Shown: positions 6,892 through 15,927, counted from the stretch's first letter. The stretch is 32,327 nt of DNA from Verrucomicrobiota bacterium (GCA_003219465.1 QHOX01000163.1:1-32327); one strand, 5' to 3'. Made by a program: numbers and translations. Notes: generated from the sequence alone by a model not told the origin.

Positions 6892-7863
6892 CTAGTCGCT
6901 ATAGCCCCGTGGAAATTTCTGGTGCCATTTCCAAGCGCTCTCGATAATCGCGTCGAGGGATTGAAATTGCGGTTGCCAGCCAAGTTCCTTCTTGATTCTC
7001 TCCGAGGAAGCGATGAGCCGAGGCGGATCGCCGGGCCTGCGTGGTTTGTCGATCGTCTCGATTTTTCGTCTCGTTATCTTGCGGGACGACTCAATCACTT
7101 CTCGAACGCTCGAACCGCCGCCCGTCCCGAGGTTGTAACAGCCGCTGGCAGCTTCGCCGAGAGCCAGAATATGCGCGTTGGCGAGATCGAGGATGTGAAT
7201 GTAATCGCGAATACATGTTCCATCCGGCGTGTCGTAGTCGGTTCCGTAAATTTCGACGTTCGGTCGTTCACCGAGGGCCACCTGCAGCACAGTCGGAATG
7301 AGATGCGTCTCCGGTCGATGGTCTTCGCCAAATTTCTTTGATGCGCCGGAGGCATTGAAGTAGCGCAGGCAGACAAACTTCAGCCCATGAATCTCGTCGT
7401 ACCAGCGTAGAATTTTTTCGAAGGCGAGTTTGGACTCGCCGTATGGACTGATGGGCCGCGGCTGCGCGGTTTCGTCGATTGGCACCCGATCGGGCGGACC
7501 AAAAATCGCGCACGTTGACGAAAAGACAATCCGCCGGACGCCAGTCGCGACCATGGCGTCGAGCAGATTCAATCCATTGCAAATATTATTCCGAAAATAT
7601 TTGGACGGCTTCTGCATCGATTCGCCAACCAGCGCGTTGGCAGCGAAATGCATCACGGCGTCCGGGCGATAACTGGAAAGGGCAGTCTGGATCTGCTGGC
7701 GTTCCGCAAGTTCGCCTTCAATGAAGTGCGTCCGGGCATCAACGGCGCCCCGATGGCCTTCACTCAGGTTATCGAAAATAGCGACTTCATGCCCGTCATT
7801 GAGCAACAGCTCGGCGCAAACGCTCCCGATGTAGCCCGCGCCGCCAACGACAAAGATTCTCAT
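6892..7863 (-). CDS. galE: UDP-glucose 4-epimerase
   Basis: The 323-residue extended short-chain dehydrogenase interconverts UDP-glucose and UDP-galactose with bound NAD+, feeding surface polysaccharide synthesis. The Rossmann motif is GGAGYIGS (7-14). The catalytic block is FSSTCAIFG (114-122) with Tyr141 and Lys145 in SPYGESK. RYFNASGA and GTCIRDYIHILDLA are further GalE-specific blocks, and YNLGTGGGSSVREVI and the C-terminal ELGWQPQF fit the family. The length is normal. Other UDP-sugar epimerases of the same family are possible. It lies downstream of the 3D-domain lipoprotein gene on the same strand, with about 90 bases between them. Confidence 0.93.
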   Translation of the reverse strand: MRIFVVGGAGYIGSVCAELLLNDGHEVAIFDNLSEGHRGAVDARTHFIEGELAERQQIQTALSSYRPDAVMHFAANALVGESMQKPSKYFRNNICNGLNLLDAMVATGVRRIVFSSTCAIFGPPDRVPIDETAQPRPISPYGESKLAFEKILRWYDEIHGLKFVCLRYFNASGASKKFGEDHRPETHLIPTVLQVALGERPNVEIYGTDYDTPDGTCIRDYIHILDLANAHILALGEAASGCYNLGTGGGSSVREVIESSRKITRRKIETIDKPRRPGDPPRLIASSERIKKELGWQPQFQSLDAIIESAWKWHQKFPRGYSD

Positions 7864-7953
7864 TGGCGGAAAGAATGCCGCGTGATCAGCGCGAAATCAA
7901 AGCAACTCGCGGCGCGAAGTCCGGCGATGAGCGCGACTGGCGGTGCGTGCAGC

Positions 7954-8481
7954 CTAATTTGAAGCCGACGTGCGACGGGGACTATTCTGCGCGACGGTTT
8001 TGCCTTTCTTTTTTTCCAAGGCGGCGACCATCTTCCGAACGCAATTATGTTTGCAGCGTGGCGCAAGAACTTTCAAACTTTCTTCCTCCGAGCCCCATTG
8101 CAGTATGTCGATGTCCACGTAGCGAACACCCCAATTTTTCACCTCCGAGCGCGTCGGCTTATAAAGGTCGATAGTATCGGTGCCGACCAGTGCGTTCCCA
8201 TAATCGTCGATGACGTATTCTTCGCTCGTATCGGCGAGACGGAACCGCGTTCCGAGCGGGTATCGCGACCAGTCTGAAGCGGCACTCAACACGTGCCGAC
8301 CGGAAAGATAGGTGCCGATTGCGTTGTGCGCCCCGCTTCCTCCCTCGTGATGCGTGTACGCGGTAGTGCGCACCTTTGGAATGCGCTGTCCACTGGTGAG
8401 AGTTGGTTTCGATTGCGTCGCGCAGCCTACCACAAAGCAAGCTAAAGCTCCCGCGAGCGCCAGGTTAAGGCATCTAGGCAT
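7954..8481 (-). CDS. 3D-domain lipoprotein (MltA/RlpA-like double-psi barrel)
   Basis: The 175-residue protein begins with a lipoprotein signal (MPRCLNLALAGALACFVVGC) with the lipid-bearing Cys at 20, so it should be anchored in the cell envelope. The core VRTTAYTHHEGGSG... YPLGTRFRLADTSEEYVIDD... GTDTIDLYKPT resembles the 3D domain named after three conserved aspartates (here around Asp92-93, Asp102 and Asp105) found in MltA-type lytic transglycosylases and resuscitation-factor-like proteins. A role in peptidoglycan cleavage or binding is likely but unproven. The last 40 residues are basic (KKKGKT) and look unstructured. It is upstream of galE on the same strand. Confidence 0.8.
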   Translation of the reverse strand: MPRCLNLALAGALACFVVGCATQSKPTLTSGQRIPKVRTTAYTHHEGGSGAHNAIGTYLSGRHVLSAASDWSRYPLGTRFRLADTSEEYVIDDYGNALVGTDTIDLYKPTRSEVKNWGVRYVDIDILQWGSEEESLKVLAPRCKHNCVRKMVAALEKKKGKTVAQNSPRRTSASN

Positions 8482-8576
8482 CGGCGTGTCGCGCCCTCAA
8501 TAACAGTCCGATCAGCCGGGGGCAAGCAGTTTTTGCGAAAATTCCCTAGGTCTGGAACAGCTCAAAATAAATCTGA

Positions 8577-8594
8577 CGCCGTGATCCTCCGGCG
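8577..8594 (-). terminator. Possible weak intrinsic terminator after mscL
   Basis: CGCCG and CGGCG form a 5-bp stem with an 8-base loop. On the minus strand it is followed by a T-rich stretch (TCAGATTTATTTT). It lies about 27 bases past the mscL stop. The stem is short, so this is tentative. The remaining gap 8482-8620 shows nothing else. Confidence 0.3.
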
Positions 8595-8620
8595 CGCATC
8601 CGCGGTGTCGATTTAGCACG

Positions 8621-9082
8621 TTACCCCGTGGCTCTTTGCGTCAATTCGCTGGTGCAATGTGGGCACCGTGTCGCCTTAATCGGGATAGTCATCGCACATG
8701 CCGGACAATCTTTTGACACCGGCGCGGCGTTTGGGGCCGGGCGCTTCATCTTGTTGACCGCTTTTACGACAAGGAAGATGCAGAACGCAACAATGACGAA
8801 GTTAATCACAAGAGTGATAAAGTTGCCGTAGTTCCAGGTGATCGCCTTGTGAGCTAGCGCGTCAGCCGGAGTTGAGAAATTAGTCATCCTATCCCCGCCT
8901 GCCTTTAAAACAATAAACTTGTTCGAAAAATCGAGCCCGCCTGTAAGCAAGCCTATCGGAGGCATCAGAATATCTTTCACGAGCGAAGTAATGATACTTC
9001 CGAAGGCCGCGCCGATGATGACGCCAACGGCGAGATCAATGGCATTACCTTTGACCGCGAATTCCTTAAATTCCTTCCACAT
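8621..9082 (-). CDS. mscL: Large-conductance mechanosensitive channel with C-terminal zinc ribbon
   Basis: The 153-residue pentameric inner-membrane channel opens under high membrane tension and protects against osmotic downshock. The N-terminus [20 protein letters not shown] and the first helix [20 protein letters not shown] followed by PPIGLL are diagnostic. The second helix is about 88-108 ([20 protein letters not shown]). In place of the usual charged C-terminal helix, residues 126-143 carry CPACA...CPHC, a rubredoxin-type zinc ribbon. It begins 14 bases after leuS ends, so the two genes are probably co-transcribed. The ribbon probably sits in the cytoplasm beneath the pore. Confidence 0.95.
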   Translation of the reverse strand: MWKEFKEFAVKGNAIDLAVGVIIGAAFGSIITSLVKDILMPPIGLLTGGLDFSNKFIVLKAGGDRMTNFSTPADALAHKAITWNYGNFITLVINFVIVAFCIFLVVKAVNKMKRPAPNAAPVSKDCPACAMTIPIKATRCPHCTSELTQRATG

Positions 9083-9096
9083 GTCGGCTCATGTAA

Positions 9097-11649
9097 TCAG
9101 GTGACGACGATATTGACCAGCTTTTTCGGCACCACAATGACGCTGCGCACCGTCTTACCCGCAATTCGATCTTGAATCTTCGGGCTCGACAGCGCGACCG
9201 TTTTCAGTTCCTCTTCGGTAGCGACAATCGGCATTTTCATTCGATCACGAAGCTTGCCGTTTATTTGAATGACGATTTCAACTTCCTCTTCAATGAGCAA
9301 ACGCTCGTCGTAAGCCGGCCATGATTGTTGGGTAACATCCCCGCGCGCATCGCCGAATTCAGCGCTTAACCTCTCCCACAACTCGGACGAAATGTGCGGA
9401 GCAAATGGATTTAGCAAAATCAGGAACGTCCGCATGGCCGACAAGAGGATTGTTTCGACGTTCGTAAACGCGTTCACGAAAATCATCATCTGCGAGATCG
9501 CGGTGTTAAAGGAGAACGTTTCGATATCCTCCGTGACTTTTTTGATCGTAGCATGCAGCAACTTTTGCTGCGCCTTGGTGGCATCAACGGCCTTGATTTT
9601 TTTGGATAATTCCCATTCGCCTGCCTGATTCTCTGTCATGAGCAAGCGCCAGACGCGCGCAAGAAAGCGCGCGACGCCTTCGACGCCGCGAGTGCTCCAA
9701 GGTTTCATTTGCTCGAGGGGTCCCATAAACATTTCGTAGCAACGAAATGCGTCCGCGCCGTGCTGACTGATGACGTCGTCGGGGTTAACGATGTTCCCGC
9801 GCGATTTCGACATTTTCTGGTTGTCCTCGCCGAGAATGATTCCCTGATTGACGAGCCGCTGGAAGGGCTCGGGCTTCGAGACGTAACCCAGGTCGAATAA
9901 GACCTTTTGCCAGAACCGCGCGTAAAGCAGGTGCAACACCGCGTGCTCAGTTCCTCCAACGTACAAATCCACGCCGCCAGGTTTATTGCCGCCCATCCAG
10001 TAACGTTCCGCCTCTTCGGCAATGAATCGCTTGTCATTGTGCGGATCGCAGAACCGCAGGTAATACCAGCATGAGCCTGCCCACTGCGGCATGGTGTTTG
10101 TCTCGCGCATCGCCTTCTGGGAGTAACGGATCCATTCTTTTGCCTTTGCCAGCGGCGGTTCTCCGGTGCCAGTCGGTTTGTAATCGTCGAGCGGCGGTGG
10201 AATGACTGGCAATTCGTTTTCCTGCAATGCGCGGTGTTTGCCGTTTTCCCAAACAATTGGGAATGGCTCGCCCCAATATCGTTGACGCGAGAATAACCAG
10301 TCGCGCAGTTTGTAATTGATTGCGCGTTTGCCAAGGCCGCGTTCTTCCAGCGAGGACGTGATTTTCTTTTTCGCCTCAGCGCTCGTCAGGCCGTTGATGA
10401 TCGGTGAGTTAATCGCAATGCCTTCGCCGGTGAATCCAAGTGCGGGCTCATCCCCTGTTGGCTGAACAACGATGACAATCGGCAGATCGAATTTTTTCGC
10501 GAATTCCAGATCGCGTTCATCGTGCGCCGGCACGCCCCCTATGGCGCCGGTCCCGTAGCCAAGCAGCACGTAATCAGCGATCCAGATTGGAATCTTTTCA
10601 TTGATCGCTGGATTAATTGCGTACGCGCCAGTAAACACACCGGTTTTCTCTTTCGATAGATCGGCACGCTCCAACTCACTTTTACGCGCGGCGCGCTCGC
10701 GATATTCGCGCACTGCCGGCCACTGCTCCTCGGTCACGATCAAATCAACCAATGAATGTTCAGGCGCGAGCACCAGGAATGTACCGCCGTAAACCGTGTC
10801 GGGTCGCGTAGTGAAAACGCGAATCTGCTGATTTACATTCTCGATCTTGAAATCGATCTCCGCGCCTTCGCTCCGGCCAATCCAGTTGCGCTGGAGCAGT
10901 TTGATTCCTTCTGGCCAATCCAGCTCGTCGAGTCCCTCAAGCAATCGCTCTGCATAGGCAGTGATACGCAACATCCATTGCCGCATCGGCCTTCGCACAA
11001 CCGGAAACCCGCCAATCTCGCTCTTGCCATCTATAACTTCTTCGTTGGCCAAAACTGTGCCTAGCTCGGGACACCAGTTGACTGGGACATCGGCGACGTA
11101 AGCGAGGCGAACGCCGTCCGGATCGGTTCCGCGATACGTGGAAATCGGCTCGGCCCGATTCGTCTCCGGGTTGAACCAGGAGTTGTAGATCTGCAAGAAA
11201 ATCCACTGCGTCCATTTGTAATAGGTCGGTTCGGTCGTGTTGATCTCCCGTTGCCAATCGTAAGAAAAGCCGATCCGCTGTAATTGGTTTCTAAATTTAG
11301 CCACATTCTCACGCGTGGTCATTGCTGGATGCTGACCCGTTTTGATCGCGTATTGTTCTGCGGGCAGACCGAACGCGTCCCAACCCATTGGGTGCAACAC
11401 GTTGAAGCCACGCATCCGTTTATAGCGCGCGACGATGTCGGTAGCGGTGTAGCCTTCCGGATGACCAACGTGCAGCCCCGCCCCGCTCGGGTAGGGAAAC
11501 ATATCGAGCACGTAGAATTTTGGCTTCGCAGGATCGAAACCTTTCTCGCCGGGATTGGGCGCGTGAAAAAACTTGCGGTCGTCCCAGATGGCCTGCCACT
11601 TCGGCTCGATCTGATCGAATGGATACGGTTTGCGGCGCTCGCTGCTCAT
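9097..11649 (-). CDS. leuS: Leucyl-tRNA synthetase
   Basis: The 850-residue class I aminoacyl-tRNA synthetase charges tRNA-Leu. The HIGH-type signature is at about 58-64 (GLHVGHP) after DMFPYPSGA. The KMSKS loop is at 612-616 ([10 protein letters not shown]). The connective editing domain includes [20 protein letters not shown], and the [17 protein letters not shown] block belongs to the editing pocket. The C-terminal anticodon-binding and Leu-specific domains follow ([31 protein letters not shown]). The length is standard for a bacterial LeuRS. The start ATG at 11649 gives [19 protein letters not shown], the normal N-terminus. mscL follows 14 bases downstream. Confidence 0.98.
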   Translation of the reverse strand: MSSERRKPYPFDQIEPKWQAIWDDRKFFHAPNPGEKGFDPAKPKFYVLDMFPYPSGAGLHVGHPEGYTATDIVARYKRMRGFNVLHPMGWDAFGLPAEQYAIKTGQHPAMTTRENVAKFRNQLQRIGFSYDWQREINTTEPTYYKWTQWIFLQIYNSWFNPETNRAEPISTYRGTDPDGVRLAYVADVPVNWCPELGTVLANEEVIDGKSEIGGFPVVRRPMRQWMLRITAYAERLLEGLDELDWPEGIKLLQRNWIGRSEGAEIDFKIENVNQQIRVFTTRPDTVYGGTFLVLAPEHSLVDLIVTEEQWPAVREYRERAARKSELERADLSKEKTGVFTGAYAINPAINEKIPIWIADYVLLGYGTGAIGGVPAHDERDLEFAKKFDLPIVIVVQPTGDEPALGFTGEGIAINSPIINGLTSAEAKKKITSSLEERGLGKRAINYKLRDWLFSRQRYWGEPFPIVWENGKHRALQENELPVIPPPLDDYKPTGTGEPPLAKAKEWIRYSQKAMRETNTMPQWAGSCWYYLRFCDPHNDKRFIAEEAERYWMGGNKPGGVDLYVGGTEHAVLHLLYARFWQKVLFDLGYVSKPEPFQRLVNQGIILGEDNQKMSKSRGNIVNPDDVISQHGADAFRCYEMFMGPLEQMKPWSTRGVEGVARFLARVWRLLMTENQAGEWELSKKIKAVDATKAQQKLLHATIKKVTEDIETFSFNTAISQMMIFVNAFTNVETILLSAMRTFLILLNPFAPHISSELWERLSAEFGDARGDVTQQSWPAYDERLLIEEEVEIVIQINGKLRDRMKMPIVATEEELKTVALSSPKIQDRIAGKTVRSVIVVPKKLVNIVVT

Positions 11650-11662
11650 TACAGGTAAATCA

Positions 11663-11717
11663 GAAAACCAGGAAATCAGGAAAAGAAACTAGAATTTACT
11701 CTTGTTTTCTGGTTTCC
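11663..11717. repeat. Imperfect inverted repeat between the divergent leuS and rdgB starts
   Basis: The A/G-rich left arm (GAAAACCAGGAAATCAG, from 11663) and the right arm CTTGTTTTCTGGTTTCC (11701-11717) pair at about 13 of 17 positions. The arms bracket a 22-base loop and fill most of the 81-base divergent gap, so they overlap any promoter or leader of both genes. It may be a dispersed repeat. Confidence 0.4.
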
Positions 11718-11730
11718 ACATTTCAATTGA

Positions 11731-12339
11731 ATGGTCATCGAGCTTGTCCTCGCAACGCGCAACAGCCATAAGACGCGCGAGATCCAGCATATTCTTGAAC
11801 CGGAGTTTAGGGTGCGCGATCTCGGCGCGCATCCCGAAGTTTCGGAGATTCGCGAGGGTGGAACGTCGTTCGAGGAAAACGCGACACTGAAAGCTCTCGC
11901 CGCATCCAGACAATTGCCAGCTCTGGTGATTGCTGACGATTCGGGACTGGAGGTTGACGCTCTCGGCGGTGCGCCCGGAATTCATTCGGCGCGTTATGCT
12001 GGCGCGAACGCGACAGACAGGGACAAAGTGGACAGATTACTTCGCGAGCTTGCGCGAGTTCGCGCCATAGAGGATGGGCGTCGTGCTCGATTTCGCTGCG
12101 TCGTGGCGCTCGCGCGCAACGGCAATCTCCTCGGAACCTTCCGAGGAATTGTGGAAGGAAGTATCGCCGATGAAGCGCGAGGCGACTCCGGATTTGGCTA
12201 CGACCCGATTTTCATTCCGGAAGGATTGAAGCAGACTTTCGGTGAACTGCCCACCGAAGTTAAGAACACAATCAGCCATCGCGCCAAAGCGATTCGCGCG
12301 CTTACCGATAGACTTCGACGACTCGAGTTCGGCGACTAA
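11731..12339 (+). CDS. rdgB: XTP/dITP diphosphatase (non-canonical purine NTP pyrophosphatase)
   Basis: The 202-residue Ham1/RdgB enzyme hydrolyses dITP, ITP and XTP to the monophosphates and keeps deaminated purines out of nucleic acids. ATRNSHKTREI near the N-terminus is the nucleotide-binding signature. DDSGLEVDALGGAPGIHSAR contains the catalytic and metal-binding aspartates, and GDSGFGYDPIF with ISHRAKA completes the base-recognition site. The length is typical. It is divergent from leuS, and its stop overlaps the stop of exbD (second copy) on the opposite strand by three to four bases, so the two genes converge with no room for a terminator. Confidence 0.96.
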   Translation: MVIELVLATRNSHKTREIQHILEPEFRVRDLGAHPEVSEIREGGTSFEENATLKALAASRQLPALVIADDSGLEVDALGGAPGIHSARYAGANATDRDKVDRLLRELARVRAIEDGRRARFRCVVALARNGNLLGTFRGIVEGSIADEARGDSGFGYDPIFIPEGLKQTFGELPTEVKNTISHRAKAIRALTDRLRRLEFGD

Positions 12340-12791
12340 GGACCAGGAGGAGGCGGAGGAGCCGGAGCCGCTTGGGTGACACCCCCGGCTGCCCTGATCT
12401 GATACCCAACTTTTGTGATGCCAACCGATCGAACTTTGTCGAGGACTCCAATCACATCGCCATACATCGCCATCGGTTGGGCGCTGATGGAAATTTTGAT
12501 ATCCTTATTTGCCCTGTGAAGCTGGAATAATCGAGGGAGCACTTGATCATCCGCTACGTACTGGTTGTCGAAGAACACAGCGTTTCCTTCCAGCACTTTG
12601 ATTGAGACAAAGTCCTTCACCCCGCTTGGCGGCGGGCCAACCGCGGCCGGTAAATTAACGCGAATGCCTTTCATGTGAGTCTGGCTCAGACTCACCATCA
12701 TGAAACTGGCAAGCAGAAAGAACATGATGTCGATCAACGGGATGATCTCGATCCGCGCTCTTTTTTTTGGAACTGGCGAAAGTACTCTCAT
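12336..12791 (-). CDS. exbD: ExbD/TolR biopolymer transport protein, second copy
   Basis: The 151-residue inner-membrane protein has one transmembrane helix (IEIIPLIDIMFFLLASFMMVSL) and a periplasmic domain, the stator arm of a proton-driven TonB/Tol motor. The Asp in PLIDIMFF is the conserved proton-relay residue. It is the last gene of the operon exbB-exbD-tonB-exbD and starts three bases after the tonB stop. It shares its first 32 residues and a 48-bp identical DNA block with the other exbD. Its C-terminus ends in a short Ala/Pro tail (AAPAPPPPPGP) absent from that copy. TolR would be an alternative name. The gene order with TonB favours ExbD. Confidence 0.92.
   Translation of the reverse strand: MRVLSPVPKKRARIEIIPLIDIMFFLLASFMMVSLSQTHMKGIRVNLPAAVGPPPSGVKDFVSIKVLEGNAVFFDNQYVADDQVLPRLFQLHRANKDIKISISAQPMAMYGDVIGVLDKVRSVGITKVGYQIRAAGGVTQAAPAPPPPPGP
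12712..12759. repeat. 48-bp block identical to 13783-13830
   Basis: Both exbD genes carry the same 48 bases over the membrane-helix region (from AGCAGAAAG to CCGCGCT on the plus strand), although the rest of the two genes has diverged strongly. This points to recent duplication or gene conversion limited to the helix segment. Confidence 0.7.
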
Positions 12792-12793
12792 CT

Positions 12794-13420
12794 CTAATAC
12801 GAGGCGCCTGTCATGGTGAAGGTGATTGGAATCCTAACCTTGGAAACTGTTCCAGGTCTAAATCGCCACTGCCGAAATGCGCTGGTGGCGGCGTTATCCA
12901 GGATAGGACTCCCGGTGCTTTGCGCGACGGAAGCGCTAGTGACATTGCCGCTACCTGAATCGACCTCGGCGACGATCACTCCGCTCCCGGTGACGTGCCG
13001 CGAACGCGCCTCGTACGGGTACTGTGGACGCGGCGCATATAAAGCGAGGGCTTTCGCTCGCGACATCGACATGGGGCCAGGTGCCTTGATTGGCGTAAAT
13101 TTTTGCGCGTTCGGTTGTCGCGGCGGCGGTGTTCTTTCTTCGACAAACTCAGGTTGAACATCAGGAGGAGGAGGAGGCTCTGGAATGGGAATGTCTTCCG
13201 GCGGGGGAGTCGCCTCAGGTGGGGCCAACACCGCTTCGACCACCTGCGGTGGTTGAGGCGGAAGTTCTACGGCTGGCGCTTCGTGCCGTTGAGAAGCCAC
13301 AACCGCTGCCAAGTGGATCCCTAAAGCACCACCAACCGCGGTCCAGAAATACCATCGCGGGGGTGGCCTGTAAATTAGCGGTCTCGGTCGCTCTCGCGTT
13401 TGTGTCACGGTTTCTGCCAT
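12794..13420 (-). CDS. tonB: TonB family energy-transducing protein
   Basis: I start the protein at the ATG at 13420 (MAETVTQTRERPRPLIYRPP), giving 208 residues. The frame is open further upstream but overlaps exbD. One membrane anchor follows (YFWTAVGGALGIHLAAVVAS). Then comes a Pro/Glu-rich spacer of about 60 residues that spans the periplasm (PPQPPQVVEAVLAPPEATPP, EPPPPPD). A C-terminal TonB domain occupies about 130-208 (YPYEARSRHVTGSGVIVAEV, AFRQWRFRPG), the part that touches the TonB box of outer-membrane receptors. It lies seven bases after exbD (first copy) and three before the second. No receptor gene is in the window. Confidence 0.93.
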   Translation of the reverse strand: MAETVTQTRERPRPLIYRPPPRWYFWTAVGGALGIHLAAVVASQRHEAPAVELPPQPPQVVEAVLAPPEATPPPEDIPIPEPPPPPDVQPEFVEERTPPPRQPNAQKFTPIKAPGPMSMSRAKALALYAPRPQYPYEARSRHVTGSGVIVAEVDSGSGNVTSASVAQSTGSPILDNAATSAFRQWRFRPGTVSKVRIPITFTMTGASY

Positions 13421-13427
13421 ACCAAAA

Positions 13428-13862
13428 TCACCGTGGGCCGGGAACGGCCTTGAGCGATTCGCTCTTAATTTCGAAGGAAATCTTGTAATAGCCAGCCGCC
13501 CGAACAAGGTCCAACAGGTGGGCAATGTTGAGGTGGACTGAATCCTTGTCCCCTCGAACAAAGACCTTCGCGTCAGGCGCCGATTGATGCGCCATTTTCA
13601 GACGGTTTAGTAATTCCTCGTCCTTCACTTCATCCTTATCGAAGAAATAATGGCCATCCTTATCAGCCGAGACGCTGACGTATTCGCGCTTTGTCTGGAC
13701 CTCACCTGAAACACCCGAAGGCAGATTCACTTTGCTCCCTTTCATGTGCACCTGACTCAGGCTCTCCATCGTAAAACTGGCGAGCAGAAAGAACATGATG
13801 TCGATCAACGGGATGATCTCGATCCGCGCTTTCTTATGTGGAATGGGTGACGCTACGCGCAT
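13428..13862 (-). CDS. exbD: ExbD/TolR biopolymer transport protein, first copy
   Basis: The 144-residue partner of ExbB opens MRVASPIPHKKARIEIIPLI, with the membrane helix IPLIDIMFFLLASFTMESL including the proton-carrying Asp. The periplasmic domain runs to the C-terminus (HLLDLVRAAGYYKISFEIKS). Compared with the second copy it has an extra charged stretch (KREYVSVSADKDGHYFFDKD) and lacks the proline tail. It starts nine bases after exbB ends and stops seven bases before tonB, so translation is probably coupled. Two different ExbDs beside one ExbB suggest a mixed stator or two alternative complexes. Confidence 0.92.
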   Translation of the reverse strand: MRVASPIPHKKARIEIIPLIDIMFFLLASFTMESLSQVHMKGSKVNLPSGVSGEVQTKREYVSVSADKDGHYFFDKDEVKDEELLNRLKMAHQSAPDAKVFVRGDKDSVHLNIAHLLDLVRAAGYYKISFEIKSESLKAVPGPR

Positions 13863-13871
13863 ATTAAATTG

Positions 13872-14921
13872 CTAGATGGAAGACCGCGTTGCCGATGAGG
13901 GCGTGCTAGTCTCGATCGCCACGTGTCGCTCTGCGCCGTGGGCTTGGAGCATCACTTCCAAATTGGTCGCTGCGGTTTGCAATTCGAACTCCAAGTTAGA
14001 CACGCGAGACGTGAAAAAGTTAAAAGGGATCAACGCAAAAATGGCTATGCCCAGACCGCACGCCGTGGCAATCAGCGCTTCGGCGATACCGCCAGTGACG
14101 GCTTGCACAGCGAGTTCCTCGTTGCCCAGAAAACTGAAGGACCTGATCAGACCGGTGATTGTGCCCAACAGACCGAGCAATGGCGCGAGCGTCACGAGAG
14201 TATCCATGACCACCAGGAAGCGTCCAGCACGTTTGATCTCGATGCCTGCGGCAACCTGCAACGCCGCCTCGAGCGAGCTGTGCTGATGGTTGAGACCGTT
14301 CCAAAGCATTCGTAGCACAGGGTCGCGGGAACTGCGCGAAAGCCTCGAAGCCTCGGCAGTGTCGCCGTTTTCAATCGCGGTGAAAACTTTCTCGATCCGT
14401 TTCGGATCTCGCCGGAACCAGCGGCCACCCCACCAAAAGCATCGCTCGAGCACGACGGTGAGCGCTACGATGGAGACAATCAGAATTGGCCACTTCACCG
14501 GACCACCTTTATGAAACTTATCGATCAACCAGTTACCGGCTAAAAAACCAGCAGGCTGTTCCGGGGTGGCTGCAACAGCTGGAGAAGGACTCGTCGCAGC
14601 GGCTGCCGCAGGACTTGTTGCGCCAGCTGCTGCCGGACTGGTCACCGCGCCCGGCGCTCCAGGTTGGCCTACGGCTGGAGCTTGTCCAGCTGGAGGTTGC
14701 CCCACCGCTCCGGGTTCGCCGGGCGGCGGCGGCTGCTGTTGCCCTGGCGCCAGGTTCGTAGCGGGCGGCTGCTGCGCTGCTGCCGCCGGATTGGTTGGTG
14801 CCTGAGCGGCCGGACTCGTACCGCCGGTTGCCGGTGGCGCTTGCCCCGGAGGTGGAGCTTGCGCGAGCGAAATCAATGCGAACGCGAGTGAACAGAGACA
14901 GGTAGTGAGTAGTGTTTTCAT
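13872..14921 (-). CDS. exbB: ExbB/TolQ/MotA-type proton channel protein with signal peptide and Pro/Ala-rich head
   Basis: The protein has 349 residues when started at the ATG at 14921 (MKTLLTTCLCSLAFALISLA, then QA), a cleavable signal peptide. The upstream open frame to 15086 lacks features. Residues about 22-140 are low-complexity Pro/Ala/Gly/Gln repeats (QAPPATGGTSPAAQAPTNPA style) exposed to the periplasm. The MotA_TolQ_ExbB domain follows, with three membrane helices at about 145-165, 250-275 and 290-315 (LAPLLGLLGTITGLIRSFSF; AEALIATACGLGIAIFALIP). It powers TonB using the proton gradient. It is the first gene of the operon. The gap 14922-15102 holds only the likely promoter region, with no clear boxes. 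Confidence 0.93.
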   Translation of the reverse strand: MKTLLTTCLCSLAFALISLAQAPPPGQAPPATGGTSPAAQAPTNPAAAAQQPPATNLAPGQQQPPPPGEPGAVGQPPAGQAPAVGQPGAPGAVTSPAAAGATSPAAAAATSPSPAVAATPEQPAGFLAGNWLIDKFHKGGPVKWPILIVSIVALTVVLERCFWWGGRWFRRDPKRIEKVFTAIENGDTAEASRLSRSSRDPVLRMLWNGLNHQHSSLEAALQVAAGIEIKRAGRFLVVMDTLVTLAPLLGLLGTITGLIRSFSFLGNEELAVQAVTGGIAEALIATACGLGIAIFALIPFNFFTSRVSNLEFELQTAATNLEVMLQAHGAERHVAIETSTPSSATRSSI

Positions 14922-15102
14922 AGTTAAACCACGAGTTTGGTAACCGATTCGATTCGGTGCAGGTTTTCCCTTATCGCAGAGGACTTGTTCGGGAGTCCAG
15001 CAAAAGTTTTCATTTTTTTCCGCGATACTTCTTGCGCCAGAGCGCATCTTTATTTCGAAATATCTACCCTGCAAGGTCGTAAGCAAGTGCTTGAAATTGC
15101 GT

Positions 15103-15900
15103 TTACTTAGGTTCTTTCACTGTTGCAGGTCGGAAATCTTTCGCAATTGCGACCGTGTTGCGCAAGCGCGGCCAATCATCGATCTCTGCTTCCAATTCAT
15201 CTCCCGCTTGAATCGGCCCGACGCCGGCGGGTGTTCCAGTTAAAATCACATCCCCCGGAAAAAGTGTGAGCGATTGACTAACGAATGAAATAATCTGCGC
15301 AACTGAATGGATCATTCGGCTCGTGTGCGTGCTCTGGCGCAGCTCGCCGTTCTGCCATAGCTTTATCGAGGCGTCGCGTACATCCGCCTCGGCATACACG
15401 AAGGGTCCGATCGGCGTATAGGAGTCGAATGATTTGCAGCGACCAAATTGTTTCTCCTGTTTTTGCAAATCGCGATCGGTAATATCGAGGCCGATCGTGT
15501 AACCGAAAACGTGATCGAGTGCATCGTTCGCGCTCACGTTCTTCGTCCGAGCGCCGATCACGACCGCGAGTTCAACTTCAAAATCGGTTTGGTGCTCGGG
15601 AAACGCGATCTCAATGACGCCTTTATGCGCTAGCAGTGAGCTCGGCGCCTTGAACCAAATTAACGGCGCGCCGAATTGAGTGCGTTTCATTTCTGCGATG
15701 TGATCCGCATAGTTCAATCCGACCGCGATCAATTTCGTGGGCGCGACTGGAACATCGATTTGCAAACTTGCGAGCGGCAGTATTTCGCCCGTGGGTTGAA
15801 CTTGAATCCAGTAAGGCTGTGATAGCCGATGCACTTCATCGCCGCGCAATTCGCCGTAGAAGAATTCGTCGGCCGATCTGAATCCACCAAACATTTTCAT
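15103..15900 (-). CDS. Fumarylacetoacetate hydrolase (FAH) family protein
   Basis: The protein has 265 residues from the ATG at 15900 (MKMFGGFRSADEFFYGEL); a second ATG two codons later is equally possible. The FAH C-terminal-domain fold is shown by VGLNYADHIAEM, IWFKAPSSLLAHKGVIEIA, the metal-binding FEVELAVVIG, GYTIGLDITDRDLQ and TGTPAGVGPIQAGDELEAEI. Members hydrolyse or decarboxylate acylpyruvates and oxaloacetate or act in aromatic degradation. The exact substrate is not deducible. It is a lone catabolic-type gene here, following the glycosidase gene on the same strand after an 88-base gap with a REPIN-like element. Confidence 0.9.
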   Translation of the reverse strand: MKMFGGFRSADEFFYGELRGDEVHRLSQPYWIQVQPTGEILPLASLQIDVPVAPTKLIAVGLNYADHIAEMKRTQFGAPLIWFKAPSSLLAHKGVIEIAFPEHQTDFEVELAVVIGARTKNVSANDALDHVFGYTIGLDITDRDLQKQEKQFGRCKSFDSYTPIGPFVYAEADVRDASIKLWQNGELRQSTHTSRMIHSVAQIISFVSQSLTLFPGDVILTGTPAGVGPIQAGDELEAEIDDWPRLRNTVAIAKDFRPATVKEPK

Positions 15901-15927
15901 TAAGATCCGCAGGTTATCGCAATTGTC

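Noticed and set aside
14486-14891. Several plus-strand frames rich in Gly, Ala and Pro
   Set aside because: They are antisense readings of the Pro/Ala-rich head of ExbB; low-complexity GC-rich DNA stays open in many frames.
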